From JAGVPT01 sp964439265 (GTDB taxonomy: Bacteria > Bacteroidota > Ignavibacteria > UBA10030 > UBA8401), in NCBI GenBank assembly GCA_964439265.1, contig CAYTOA010000007.1, positions 1-64,000 on the forward strand: a DNA stretch of 64,000 nucleotides, in the 5' to 3' direction. The translations under genes were made by a program, and so were the position numbers. The notes beneath the pieces are model-generated. The model was not told the origin of the DNA and did not search any database. It was given only the letters and a program-made list of their open reading frames with translations. This document shows, piece after piece, positions 54,508 through 63,379 of the stretch (its first letter is position 1; the number at the start of each line of letters is the position of its first letter).

Positions 54508-54557
54508 CGGTCCGCACAATTGCTTTGATCCCCTTTTTTGTGCGGGCCGTCTTTTTT
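54508..54557 (+). terminator. Rho-independent terminator
   Basis: CGGTCCGCACAA (54508-54519) pairs with TTGTGCGGGCCG (54538-54549, one G-U pair), and a T-run follows at 54552-54557. Confidence 0.8.
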
Positions 54558-54725
54558 GTCGTTGGAACACGAAGATCGTACATCGTGTTCACACCGACCC
54601 TGCTCACTTCGGTTGACAAGACGTCACATCGTGCCGGGGTGAGATAGTTCTTTTATTTGACCTCAATTTCTTCTATATTTCTTGCGTAGGATTTTTTCAT
54701 AAAATTTCACGCAAGGAACAGCATT

Positions 54726-55520
54726 TTGCCCGCCCAATTGAATATCCTTTTTATCGGCGATATCGTCGGCAAGCCTGGGCTTGAGATGACGACAACGATC
54801 CTGAAGAGCCTTCTCGAGAAATACCGCATCGATTTTTGCGTCGCCAACGGCGAAAACCTTACCGACGGCAAAGGTTTATCCGAGGAGGATGCGAAGAAGC
54901 TTTTTGACATCGGCGTTCACGTCATCACATCCGGCAATCACGTATGGGATCGATGGGATTCCCGCAAAGTGCTCGGAGGGAACAGAAACATTCTGCGCCC
55001 GATGAACTATCCTCGCGAGAACTCAGGGAACGGTTTTGTGGTCTATGATCTGGAAGCGAAAGGGAAGGTCGGGGTTCTGAACGTTCAGGGGAGGACGTAC
55101 ATGCAGCCGCTGGACGATCCGTTCAAAACCGTTGACTGGGTGTTGGGAAAGATCAATGAGCAAACGAAAATTTCACTACTCGATTTCCATGCCGAAGCCA
55201 CCGCGGAAAAGATCGCAATGGGATGGTATGTCGACGGCCGGGTGAGCGCACTTGTTGGAACGCATACTCATACACCAACGGCGGATGCAAAGATCCTTCC
55301 GCGCAGCACTGCGTACATTACCGATGTTGGGATGTCGGGACCCTACGACTCGGTGATTGGGATGAATAAAGAGCAGGCGATCCACCGCTTCCTGAAACAA
55401 ACCCCGCATAAATATGAGACGGCGACCAATGACGTTCACCTATGCGCCGTTGTGATTGAAGTGGAAACGGAGACGGGCCGAGCACTGCGAATTGAGCAGG
55501 TCATTTTTCCGAAGTTCTGA
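54726..55520 (+). CDS. YmdB/TIGR00282-family metallophosphoesterase
   Basis: The TTG at 54726, with AAGGA nine bases before it, starts a 264-residue protein. Metal-binding motifs are LFIGDIVGKPG at the N-terminus, VANGENL, TSGNHVWD, LDFHAEATAEK and GTHTHTPTADAKIL; this is the calcineurin-like fold of the YmdB group. Family members hydrolyse 2',3'- or 3',5'-cyclic nucleotides and affect biofilm and stress behaviour. In many genomes the gene is near folD and DNA or RNA-metabolism genes; here folD is next, after a repeat tract. Confidence 0.92.
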   Translation: MPAQLNILFIGDIVGKPGLEMTTTILKSLLEKYRIDFCVANGENLTDGKGLSEEDAKKLFDIGVHVITSGNHVWDRWDSRKVLGGNRNILRPMNYPRENSGNGFVVYDLEAKGKVGVLNVQGRTYMQPLDDPFKTVDWVLGKINEQTKISLLDFHAEATAEKIAMGWYVDGRVSALVGTHTHTPTADAKILPRSTAYITDVGMSGPYDSVIGMNKEQAIHRFLKQTPHKYETATNDVHLCAVVIEVETETGRALRIEQVIFPKF

Positions 55521-55524
55521 AAGC

Positions 55525-55600
55525 TGGTGAATGGTGAAATGTGAAAAGTGAGAAAGAGACTCATCGTACTTCTCACATCTTACCCTCGAATTCAGAGCCT
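55525..55600. repeat. Degenerate heptanucleotide tandem repeat tract
   Basis: TGGTGAA (twice), ATGTGAA and AAGTGAG are in phase from 55525 to 55552, followed by TCTCACA and TCTTACC units of the opposite-strand style near 55572-55585. The tract fills the 103-base gap between the phosphoesterase and folD, so it may form an imperfect hairpin between the two halves. Confidence 0.55.
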
Positions 55601-55623
55601 TCTACTACAAGAGATTAGTCACC

Positions 55624-56520
55624 ATGTCAGCACTCATTATCGACGGAAAGAAAATAGCCGAAGAGATCCGGAACGAGGTCAAGGAGTCGGCAGCGCAGTT
55701 GAAGCGCCGAACGGGAATCGTACCCGGCCTTGCCTTCATCCTGGTCGGTGAAGATCCGGCTTCGCAATCGTACGTCAGAAGCAAGGGGAAGGCATGCGAA
55801 GAATTGGGCTTTTACTCGGTCACGGAGAAATTGGCTGACTCAATTCCTGAAGCAAAAGTTCTCTCGATGATCGACGCGTTCAACAACGATCCGAAAATAC
55901 ACGGCATCCTTGTTCAGCTCCCCCTTCCGAAACACATCAACGAACAGAAAATTATTGAGGCCATTTCCCCACGTAAAGACGTCGACGGGTTCCATCCAAT
56001 CAGCGCGGGAAGAATGATGGTTGGTGCCGAGACATTTTATCCATGTACTCCCGCGGGTATCTGGGAACTCCTCAAACGAAGCTCGTTGAACCCTTCAGGC
56101 AAGCACGTCGTCGTCGCTGGACGAAGCAATATCGTCGGCAAACCGATCGCCAATATCCTTTTGCAGAAGAAAGAATGGTGCAATGCGATCGTAACAGTTG
56201 CGCACACTGCCGCCTCTGACCTCGGTTACTACACCCGCCAGGCCGACATTCTGATCGTCGCGATAGGGAAGGCCCGTGCCATTACAGCGACGATGGTGAA
56301 ACCGGGGGCAGTTGTCATCGACGTGGGCATCAATCGCGTCACGGATAGTTCGACGAAAACCGGACATCGGCTCGTTGGCGACGTTGATTTTGACACAGTG
56401 AAGGAACTGGCCGGATGGATAACACCGGTACCCGGCGGCGTAGGACCGATGACGATCGCAATGCTCATGGTGAATACGCTGAAATCAGCTGATCCCTCCC
56501 GAAATTTCACGAACGGTTGA
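55624..56520 (+). CDS. folD: Bifunctional methylenetetrahydrofolate dehydrogenase/cyclohydrolase
   Basis: The 298-residue FolD has the catalytic helix SQSYVRSKGKACEELGF with the active lysine, ILVQLPLPKHI, KDVDGFHPISAGRM, CTPAGIWELLK and the NADP site VVVAGRSNIVGKPIANIL. A C-terminal PVPGGVGPMTIAMLMVNTL is present. It interconverts methylene-, methenyl- and formyl-tetrahydrofolate. An insertion near AHTAASDLGYYTRQADI is typical of the longer bacterial forms. Confidence 0.96.
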   Translation: MSALIIDGKKIAEEIRNEVKESAAQLKRRTGIVPGLAFILVGEDPASQSYVRSKGKACEELGFYSVTEKLADSIPEAKVLSMIDAFNNDPKIHGILVQLPLPKHINEQKIIEAISPRKDVDGFHPISAGRMMVGAETFYPCTPAGIWELLKRSSLNPSGKHVVVAGRSNIVGKPIANILLQKKEWCNAIVTVAHTAASDLGYYTRQADILIVAIGKARAITATMVKPGAVVIDVGINRVTDSSTKTGHRLVGDVDFDTVKELAGWITPVPGGVGPMTIAMLMVNTLKSADPSRNFTNG

Positions 56521-56567
56521 AACCTTTCGACGGTTACACTATCTAATTTTCAGGATCATAGATCTTG

Positions 56568-58418
56568 ATGAAAGTCATTCCATCTCTGATATTGCTGTTT
56601 GCCGTTTGTTTCCGTGCGCCTGCCCAATCTCAGGAAGCAGTGAACAAGTTTCATCTTGCTCAAAGTTTTGAACAAGCAGGTGAGTATGACCGTGCGTGTA
56701 AAATATACGAAGACCTTGCACGCAGCGACTCGCTGAATTATGTGTATTTCGACGGCCTGCGGCGATGTTATGAACAATTAAAAAACTACGATAAAGCGAT
56801 CGCTCTGAGTCTCCATCGGCTGGCTATTCAGCCGCGGGACATCAACATCACGGCGACGCTGGGGGCGCTTTATTATAAGTCGGGAGACGAAGCTCGCGCG
56901 GATTCAGCATGGAACGCAGCGATCGCCATCCTTCCGAAAAGCACGACGAGCTACACCGTCGTCAGCACGGTCCAATCGGACAACCGCCTCTTCGAAAAAT
57001 CGATCGCCACATATCTGCAAGGAAGAAAAGAGATCGGCGAGCCGACGCTGTTTGTCGGGGAACTCGCGATGCTGTATTCGCTGACGATGAAGTATGCGGA
57101 AGCAACCGGCGAGTACTTGACGATGCTCTCGCTCAACGAGCATGAACTTGACATCGTCGAATCACGGTTAGCGGGCTTCACTGCGAAAGAGGAAGGCCTC
57201 GCGGCTGCAACAAAAACAGTCGACGAAGCGGTCAAACGGCAATCCAAGAGTGTCGTGTTTCAGCGTCTACTCCTCTGGCTCTACATGGAAGGAAAGCAGT
57301 TTGAAAAGGCGTTCGATGTCGCCAAAGCAGTAGATGCGTCGAGCAGTTCGAACGGAGTCGAGATGCTGTCGTTTGCCGACTTGGTGTTCAAGGAAAAAGC
57401 GTACGACGTTGCTGTTAAAGCGTACCGGTATTCAATCGAGAAATATCCAACGATGCTCCAGATCCCGAACGCAAAATTCGGCATTGCGCGCGCGGTCGAA
57501 GAGCTTGGACGAACTGCCGATACGGTGAACGGCCTCTCGAAAACCTCCGGTGCATTTATCTCGGAGTCACAACCCGGGTACCACGGGGCGATGGAATTAT
57601 ATATTTCACTTGCGAAAGAATATCCGAGGTCTGAGGTAAGCGTTCAGGCGCTGTACCGGGCAGGGCTGATGCAATATCAGCGCTATTTTGACCTCGATGG
57701 AGCAATGGAGATCCTCGACTCTCTGCTGATGCTCCCGCTTGCCCAACGCATGTATCCGGCTATTCTTGAAACCACGGGCGAGATCAACGTCGCGCAAGGG
57801 AAACTCGATAAGGCATCCCGGCGGTATTCCGGCGTTTTGTTATCCCCCTTTTCGCTCCCGGAAGAAAAGACGCACGCGCGGTATCGATTGGCGGAGATCC
57901 AGTATTTCCAGTCAAATTTTGACAGCGCATCGTCCATGTTGCAGGAAATCGCGCTCGCTCTTTCTGACGACGAGTCAAACGATGCACTTCTGCTTCTTCA
58001 TTTTATCAAAGAAAATCAAGCGGGTTATGGCGGCGCACTAAAGGAATATGCCCGCGCCGCCTTGCTCGAACGCCAGAAAAAATTTTCGGAGGCAATTCCG
58101 GTGTTGACGTCGATCGTCCAGGGTTTTGCCGATGCCCCTCTCGTTGAAAGTGCGCTTATCAGGAAGGCGGAGCTTTCAGTTGTTCTCGGTCAGAATAATG
58201 ACGCTCTTGCCTCGTACCAAAAGCTCCTCTCCGATTATCCGAAGAGTATTTTTCGCGACAAAGCGCAGTTCGGCATCGGCTCGATATATCAGTTCCAATT
58301 GAAGGATAAAGACAAAGCAATTCGTGCGTATGAGGAACTGCTGGCGTCGTACCCGAATTCGTTATTGATTGAACAATCCCGTAAACGAATTCGAGAGTTG
58401 CGGGGGGACGTTTTGTAA
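56568..58418 (+). CDS. Secreted tetratricopeptide-repeat protein
   Basis: The ATG at 56568 gives 616 residues with a short signal peptide (cleavage near RAPAQS). The body is a TPR solenoid: repeated helix pairs such as AQSFEQAGEYDRACKIYEDLARSD and LKNYDKAIALSLHRLA, and in the second half KFSEAIPVLTSIVQ, NDALASYQKLLSDYPKSIFRDKAQFGIGSIY and KDKAIRAYEELLASYPNSLLIEQSRKRI. The C-terminal half resembles the outer-membrane-associated TPR proteins of the BamD/YbgF style. It probably acts in the periplasm as a scaffold. The next gene encodes a small barrel, a possible partner. Confidence 0.88.
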   Translation: MKVIPSLILLFAVCFRAPAQSQEAVNKFHLAQSFEQAGEYDRACKIYEDLARSDSLNYVYFDGLRRCYEQLKNYDKAIALSLHRLAIQPRDINITATLGALYYKSGDEARADSAWNAAIAILPKSTTSYTVVSTVQSDNRLFEKSIATYLQGRKEIGEPTLFVGELAMLYSLTMKYAEATGEYLTMLSLNEHELDIVESRLAGFTAKEEGLAAATKTVDEAVKRQSKSVVFQRLLLWLYMEGKQFEKAFDVAKAVDASSSSNGVEMLSFADLVFKEKAYDVAVKAYRYSIEKYPTMLQIPNAKFGIARAVEELGRTADTVNGLSKTSGAFISESQPGYHGAMELYISLAKEYPRSEVSVQALYRAGLMQYQRYFDLDGAMEILDSLLMLPLAQRMYPAILETTGEINVAQGKLDKASRRYSGVLLSPFSLPEEKTHARYRLAEIQYFQSNFDSASSMLQEIALALSDDESNDALLLLHFIKENQAGYGGALKEYARAALLERQKKFSEAIPVLTSIVQGFADAPLVESALIRKAELSVVLGQNNDALASYQKLLSDYPKSIFRDKAQFGIGSIYQFQLKDKDKAIRAYEELLASYPNSLLIEQSRKRIRELRGDVL

Positions 58419-58482
58419 GGGCTTGACATCAATGCTTCTGCTGTGTACCTTCCTTAATGAATCAATTGTGGAGGATGGGTCT

Positions 58483-59160
58483 ATGAAAAGCGTGATATGC
58501 GTTTGTCTCTTTGCTGCCACCAGTGCAGTCTTTGCGCAGGGGTCATATCCGTTGGGCGATGATCAGGTCCGTTCTGAAATGACTTCGACTGAGCTCCACT
58601 TAAGTCAATCGAACAGCCGCGCTGATTTCGGGATTACAACCGGTTTTGCGGGCTTTAAGATTGACGGCATTGCGCGGCAGGGCGTCAGCATCGATCTCCA
58701 CGCGCTTCTCGCCAGAGTCTCTCCGATACGCTTCGAGTTTAATGCCGGGGTGGTCCTTTACAATACTCCTTATGAAAGCGGGCAGGGACCGATGTATTCT
58801 CCGTTTATTTACCAATCGAACGTTTACGGTGCAAATCAATTTGACCAACCTCGGGGGAGTATCGACTTTGCACTCGAGTATATTGGCGGCGACGTGCTCT
58901 ACTATCTTTCCGACGGAAAGATTCGACCATATGTCGCGGCGGGAGTGAAAGCCGTTTCATGGCAGATGAATGAAGGATTAGCCGGAACACTTTCGCCGTC
59001 GTTCCGTGCAGGAATCGAACTTGCGATGGGTTCTTCCTTCTCAGGATTTGCGGAAGCACGGTATATGTATGGATTTCCGAACTTATTGAATCAATATTCA
59101 TCGTCGTTGAAGTACGTTACGGATGTAGCCTTCGGCGTTTCGTTTGCACCTCAGCTGTAA
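58483..59160 (+). CDS. Small outer-membrane beta-barrel protein
   Basis: The ATG at 58483 follows GGAGGATGGG and starts a signal peptide (cleavage near AVFAQ) in a 225-residue protein; the frame is open further upstream within the TPR gene. The mature part has eight or so amphipathic strands (for example IRPYVAAGVKAVSWQMNE, GFAEARYMYGF, VTDVAFGVSFAPQL), like OmpX/OmpA-type barrels. It may be structural or adhesive. No active-site motif was found. Confidence 0.75.
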   Translation: MKSVICVCLFAATSAVFAQGSYPLGDDQVRSEMTSTELHLSQSNSRADFGITTGFAGFKIDGIARQGVSIDLHALLARVSPIRFEFNAGVVLYNTPYESGQGPMYSPFIYQSNVYGANQFDQPRGSIDFALEYIGGDVLYYLSDGKIRPYVAAGVKAVSWQMNEGLAGTLSPSFRAGIELAMGSSFSGFAEARYMYGFPNLLNQYSSSLKYVTDVAFGVSFAPQL

Positions 59161-59377
59161 ACAGCGTGATAGGTTCTTCTCTCCCGATTCCCCGGACGGA
59201 AGATAATAGTTTGGGACACTACTGTTCTTTTGTTGCCCTACTGCTGATTGTCTATGATATGCAGGCTGTTCGATGATGTTCTCCGAGAAATCTCGCCCCC
59301 ATCGCAATTCAAAGCGTGTCACCGGTTTTCGTTAAGCTTGGAATGATAGCCACAGGAAACAATGCCGGATTGAATCA

Positions 59378-59752
59378 ATGCATGTAAACCTGGAATCCAT
59401 CCGCGCGTACTGTCTGAAGAAAGAGGGGAAGATCATTGAAGATTTCCCGTTCGATGAATTTGTACTTGTGTTCAAGATAAACGGCAGGATTTTCATTCTC
59501 ATCATGACAGACGATCATCCTCTGACGGTGAACCTCAAGTGCGACCCGGAACGTGCTATCGAACTTCGGGAACAGTATGCCGCCGTCACGCCCGGTTACC
59601 ACATGAATAAGAAGCATTGGAACACCGTTGTACTCGACGGGACTATTCCGCCGCGCGATTTTTACGCGATGATCGACCACTCGTACGAGCTGGTAGCAAA
59701 AAGGTCAAAACCCTCAACCAGGAAAAAGATCGATAAGAAAAAATCCAAGTAA
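59378..59752 (+). CDS. MmcQ/YjbR-family protein
   Basis: The 124-residue protein matches the YjbR fold: MHVNLESIRAYCLKKEGKIIEDFPFDEFVLVFKINGRIFILI, then LTVNLKCDPERAIELREQYAAVTPGYHMNKKHWNTV and DGTIPPRDFYAMIDHSYELV. The C-terminal lysine-rich tail (KKIDKKKSK) may bind nucleic acid. Members are small, cytoplasmic and of unknown function. The 217 bases before the gene hold no gene. Confidence 0.9.
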   Translation: MHVNLESIRAYCLKKEGKIIEDFPFDEFVLVFKINGRIFILIMTDDHPLTVNLKCDPERAIELREQYAAVTPGYHMNKKHWNTVVLDGTIPPRDFYAMIDHSYELVAKRSKPSTRKKIDKKKSK

Positions 59753-59770
59753 ACATTCCTGCAGATTCTT

Positions 59771-61216
59771 ATGAAACGAATTGCTGCTCATTGTTTCATT
59801 GTCCTCCTATCGCTGCTCATTTCTGCGTCCGCAGTGTCACAAAGTCTGAATTATCTGGTCTACGACAAAGACCAGACTCCGGCGTCAGCCTACAAAGAGC
59901 GGCGTGAACGATTCATGAAAGAGATAGGTACGGGTGCCGCGGCGATCTTTTTCTCGGCGCCGGAAAGAAACAGGAACGGCGACGATGATTATCCTTACCG
60001 GCAAGATGATAATTTTTTCTATCTCACCGGATTCAACGAGCCGAATGCGCTGCTGGTCATGATTCCCAAGGGGATAGCGCTCCGGAACGAACAGGATTCA
60101 TCAAAGGTTGATACTGTCCGCGAAATACTATTTGTCCAGCCGCGGGATGCGCGCAGCGAAAGCTGGACCGGAAGGCGTTTTGGCCCGGAGGGGGCACTCA
60201 CGCTGCTCGGAGTTCAAAAGGCCTATACAAATCAAATGCTTAAGAAAATGCTTCCGTCCGTCGTTTGGTCTGGAGGGATCCGATCTATCTACTTCTCGGC
60301 GTTCCCGGAAGCGGGGGGCGAGATGAAGGAGATGTTGCAGCCGGTCCAGGAATATTTGGATCGCCTGAAATCAAGCAATTCGACGGTGGAGGTCTGCGAT
60401 CCCGCGCCCATTGTGCGAAAATACAGGGCAGTAAAATCCCCGGAAGAAATATCGCTGATAACGAAGGCGGCACATATTAGCGCCATGGCTCACAAGCAGG
60501 CAATGATGTCGTGCAAACCGGGGATGACGGAGTACGGTATCCAGGCGGTGTACGAATATGTTTTTCGCAGGCTTGGCTCTGAGTACAATGCGTACTCATG
60601 CATCGTGGGAGCAGCAGAAAATTCGGTTATCCTGCATTACGAGAGTAACCGCAGGCCGATCAACGACGGTGATATCGTTCTGGCTGATTGCGGTGCGGAA
60701 TACCATAATTACGCGAGTGACGTCACACGGACGTATCCCGCCAATGGAAAATTCAGCGATGCACAGCGAAGGATTTACCAGCTTGTTCTCGACGCACAGA
60801 AATCCTGCATCGCGATGATGAAGCCTGGAACGGCGTGGAAAGACGTAAGCGCGCGAGCCGACTCGGTACTCATGGAAGGCTTGTTCGCTCTCGGAATCGT
60901 GAAGGAAAAGAATCATCGTGAATTGCGAAGGTTTTTTCCGCACGGCCTCGGTCATGCAGTCGGCCTTGATGTGCACGACGTGAATGCAGACGTTATGATA
61001 CCCGGCATCATCTACACGATCGAGCCTGGAATTTATATCCCTGAAAGATCCGAAGGTGTCGACCCAAAGTTCGTGAACATTGGAGTGCGCATCGAAGACG
61101 ATATTCTGATCACTCCGGAAGGCCACTCGATTCTCTCTGCTGAAGCGCCGCGCGAGATTGACGAAATTGAGTCATTGATGAAAAAAAAGGGAATTGGCGA
61201 CGTCCCCGTCGAGTAG
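59771..61216 (+). CDS. pepP: Secreted Xaa-Pro aminopeptidase (aminopeptidase P)
   Basis: The 481-residue protein has a signal peptide (cleavage near SAVSQS) and the aminopeptidase P N-terminal domain (FFSAPERNRNGDDDYPYRQDDNFFYLTGFNEPNALLV). The pita-bread metal site follows: DCGAEYHNYASDVTRTY (two Asp), HGLGHAVGLDVHD (His), TIEPGIYIP (Glu) and VRIEDDILIT (Glu). It removes N-terminal residues next to proline, here in the periplasm, which complements the two S9 peptidases at the start of the window. Confidence 0.94.
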   Translation: MKRIAAHCFIVLLSLLISASAVSQSLNYLVYDKDQTPASAYKERRERFMKEIGTGAAAIFFSAPERNRNGDDDYPYRQDDNFFYLTGFNEPNALLVMIPKGIALRNEQDSSKVDTVREILFVQPRDARSESWTGRRFGPEGALTLLGVQKAYTNQMLKKMLPSVVWSGGIRSIYFSAFPEAGGEMKEMLQPVQEYLDRLKSSNSTVEVCDPAPIVRKYRAVKSPEEISLITKAAHISAMAHKQAMMSCKPGMTEYGIQAVYEYVFRRLGSEYNAYSCIVGAAENSVILHYESNRRPINDGDIVLADCGAEYHNYASDVTRTYPANGKFSDAQRRIYQLVLDAQKSCIAMMKPGTAWKDVSARADSVLMEGLFALGIVKEKNHRELRRFFPHGLGHAVGLDVHDVNADVMIPGIIYTIEPGIYIPERSEGVDPKFVNIGVRIEDDILITPEGHSILSAEAPREIDEIESLMKKKGIGDVPVE

Positions 61217-61257
61217 CCGGGGCATGCCCTTTTTCCTCAATATTCCCGCCTAAAGCG

Positions 61258-61292
61258 CCGGTGTCCCGGTCTCCAGCTTCCTGTCTCCGGGC
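61258..61292. repeat. GC-rich degenerate heptanucleotide tandem repeat
   Basis: Five in-phase heptamers (CCGGTGT, CCCGGTC, TCCAGCT, TCCTGTC, TCCGGGC) lie in the gap between pepP and the sigma factor. They share the CTCC/GGTC vocabulary of the tract at 14977-15004. The palindrome GGGCATGCCC with a short T-run at about 61220-61234 before it may end the pepP transcript. Confidence 0.5.
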
Positions 61293-61378
61293 TGCGTCAT
61301 TGTTCCTGCTCGTTTTCCCCGTGAACATTACAATAATATTCTCTGTTCTTCGTCTTAGGATATAAACAAGGACCTTCA

Positions 61379-61948
61379 TTGACGGACGCACTGACAATCT
61401 CAGAAGAAGCCGCTGCAACACTTGACCACACTGTCCGGTCGGAACGCAAACGTTTACTGGATTTTATCCGGAAGCGCGTGCGCAATCAATCGGACGCAGA
61501 AGATATTCTGCAGGATGTTTTCTACCAGTTGGCGACAAGCTACAGCGTTACGGACCCGATCGAGAAAATGACAGCGTGGCTTTTCACCGTTGCCCGGAAC
61601 AAGATCATCGATTGGTATCGTAAGCGCCGGCCCGATTCTCTGCCTGCCGCTGAGGATGATCCATCTTCACCGCTGAATCTCGAAGAGATCCTATTCGACC
61701 CGCGCCAGAACCCGGACCGTGTTTACGCCCGATCGCTGGTGTGGACAGAATTATCCGAGGCACTCGATGAACTTCCCGAGGAACAGCGCGAGGTCTTTGT
61801 GATGCACGAATTGGAAGGCAGGAGTTTCAAAGAAATTGCAGAAATAACGGGCGAACCGTTGAACACGCTTCTCTCGCGCAAACGCTACGCAGTGCTCTTC
61901 CTGCGGGAGCAGCTTCAAGAACTATACGAAGAAACGGAAAACTTATAG
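61379..61948 (+). CDS. ECF-type RNA polymerase sigma factor
   Basis: A TTG at 61379, with AAGGA upstream, starts a 189-residue protein. Region 2 is visible as LLDFIRKRVRNQSDAEDILQDVFYQLA and TAWLFTVARNKIIDWYRKRR; region 4 as EALDELPEEQREVFVMHELEGRSFKEIAEITGEPLNTLLSRKRYAVLFLREQL. The linker is proline- and acid-rich. The next gene encodes a small membrane protein starting 14 bases after the stop, the usual place of an anti-sigma factor or a regulated target. Confidence 0.92.
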   Translation: MTDALTISEEAAATLDHTVRSERKRLLDFIRKRVRNQSDAEDILQDVFYQLATSYSVTDPIEKMTAWLFTVARNKIIDWYRKRRPDSLPAAEDDPSSPLNLEEILFDPRQNPDRVYARSLVWTELSEALDELPEEQREVFVMHELEGRSFKEIAEITGEPLNTLLSRKRYAVLFLREQLQELYEETENL

Positions 61949-61962
61949 GAGGAATGTAGATC

Positions 61963-62319
61963 ATGAAATCATGGTGGATCTTGAAAGCCGCAAAATTTCT
62001 ATTGATGATGGTCGTCGGGATGCTGATTTTCGGCGCCATTGTTATGGAATTATGGAATGTGCTTGTCCCCGATATTTTCCACGGACCGGTCATTACGTTC
62101 TGGCAGGCGCTCGGACTGCTTCTGTTGTCCCATATTCTCCTTCGCGGATGGGGACCTTGGCGGCATGCGAACGGCTGGCGTCGCGACCGTTGGAAACATC
62201 GGTTCGAAGAAAAGCTGTCGGCGATGAGCCCTGAAGAACGGGATAAGTTTAAGGAAGAATGGCGCCGCCGATGCGGCTGGTCTCCCGATGACATGCATTC
62301 ATCGAAAGAACAACCGTAA
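61963..62319 (+). CDS. Small membrane protein following the ECF sigma factor
   Basis: The 118-residue protein has two membrane segments (about 7-33 and 43-60) and a basic, Trp/Arg-rich C-terminal half (GWGPWRHANGWRRDRWKHRFEEKLSAMSPEERDKFKEEWRRRCGW). AGGAGGAATG lies upstream of the ATG. Its tight coupling to the sigma gene suggests it could bind the sigma factor at the membrane, though no standard anti-sigma motif (HC2, FecR) is present. I can assign no other function. Confidence 0.6.
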   Translation: MKSWWILKAAKFLLMMVVGMLIFGAIVMELWNVLVPDIFHGPVITFWQALGLLLLSHILLRGWGPWRHANGWRRDRWKHRFEEKLSAMSPEERDKFKEEWRRRCGWSPDDMHSSKEQP

Positions 62320-62334
62320 GTGTGAGGTCCACAA

Positions 62335-62663
62335 GTGAAGAACGTTGCGGGTGCGATGGAAAGAATTCATCAGACGGTGGCGGTATGGGAGGGGTTGCCT
62401 CCCGGCCCCACCGTTTTGGCGGAATAGAGTTTCGGCTGGGAAAGCGGGAACTTGGTCATCTTCACGGAGGCTATTTGCTCGATATTCCTTTTCCCCGCAA
62501 CATTCGCAATCAATTGGTTGAGGCGGGCCGGGTTGCACCTCATCACATTCTCCCTGAAAGCAGATGGGTAAGTCTTTATATCAGACGCGAGGAAGATATC
62601 GATGAAGCGATTGGATTGTTGAATCTTTCATTTGATCTAGCGAAGAAGCGACTCGAAAAATAA
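62335..62663 (+). CDS. DUF5519-like protein with apparent single-base frameshift
   Basis: Two overlapping frames share one protein. A GTG at 62335, with GAGG seven bases before it, reads VKNVAGAMERIHQTVAVWEG and then runs into a stop 14 codons later. The other frame reads PHRFGGIEFRLGKRELGHLHGGYLLDIPFPR...VAPHHILPESRW to the TAA at 62663, the DUF5519 core. If the GGGG at 62391-62394 were GGGGG, the two halves would join as VWEGVASRPHRFGG. This looks like an undercalled homopolymer or a recent mutation. Without the fix a GTG at 62322 begins the second frame alone. Confidence 0.75.
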
Positions 62664-62684
62664 AGTTTACTCACGCAAAGACGC

Positions 62685-62784
62685 NNNNNNNNNNNNNNNN
62701 NNNNNNNNNNNNNNNNNNNNNNNNNNNNNNNNNNNNNNNNNNNNNNNNNNNNNNNNNNNNNNNNNNNNNNNNNNNNNNNNNNNN
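62685..62784. other. Assembly gap (100 N)
   Basis: Exactly 100 unknown bases between the DUF5519 gene and a truncated HtrA gene. The last known bases before it (CTCACGCAAAGACGC) belong to the short-period repeat class, which may have stopped the assembly. Confidence 0.99.
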
Positions 62785-63371
62785 TGGGAAATCCTTTCGG
62801 ATTTCAGGCTACCGTCACAGCAGGTGTAGTGAGCGCCCTGGGGCGCTCGCTCCGGGTCGGGGGAGGCCGGCTGATCGACAACGTGATCCAGACAGATGCG
62901 GCCCTCAACCCCGGCAATTCCGGCGGCCCGCTCGTAAACTCGCGCTCCGAAGTGATCGGCATTAATACGGCGATCATTCCATGGGCGCAAGGGATCTGTT
63001 TTTCGATCCCTGTCAACACCGCTAAAAATATCGCCGCTCAGTTGATGAAAGAAGGAAAAGTGACGCGCGCCTTCCTCGGTATCTCCGGCCAGGTGATCGA
63101 GATTTCCAGAGCCGCCGTACGTGAACACGCGCTGAAAGGTTCGCGTGGAGTGATGATCGCACATGTAGAGCGAGGGGGGGCTGCGGATCAAACGGGACTT
63201 CTGGCTGGAGATGTCATCGTTGAAATGGACAACCATCGTGTTGAGAGCATCGATGATCTCCACCGGTTGCTGACAAACGATACGATCGGCCGGGCAGCGA
63301 TACTGTCGGTCTTGCGGTTGGAGAAAAAACTCCTCGTCAAGATTGTTCCGAAGGAATTAACGCAGGTGTAG
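62785..63371 (+). CDS. HtrA/DegP-like serine protease with one PDZ domain, 5' truncated by gap
   Basis: The visible part (about 195 codons) begins at the gap with GNPFGFQATVTAGVVSALGRS, the end of the trypsin-like domain, and includes the catalytic serine in NPGNSGGPLV. It continues to GICFSIPVNTAKNIAAQLM and a single PDZ domain (RAFLGISGQVIEISRAAV...GAADQTGLLAGDVIVEMDNHRV). The histidine and aspartate of the triad, the signal peptide and the start lie inside the gap or beyond it. HtrA proteases degrade or refold misfolded envelope proteins. The next gene is convergent. Confidence 0.9.
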
Positions 63372-63379
63372 CAGGACTA

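Noticed and set aside
61963..62319. Calling the small gene after the ECF sigma factor a standard anti-sigma factor
   Set aside because: It lacks the HC2 zinc motif and any FecR-like domain, so only position supports that role.
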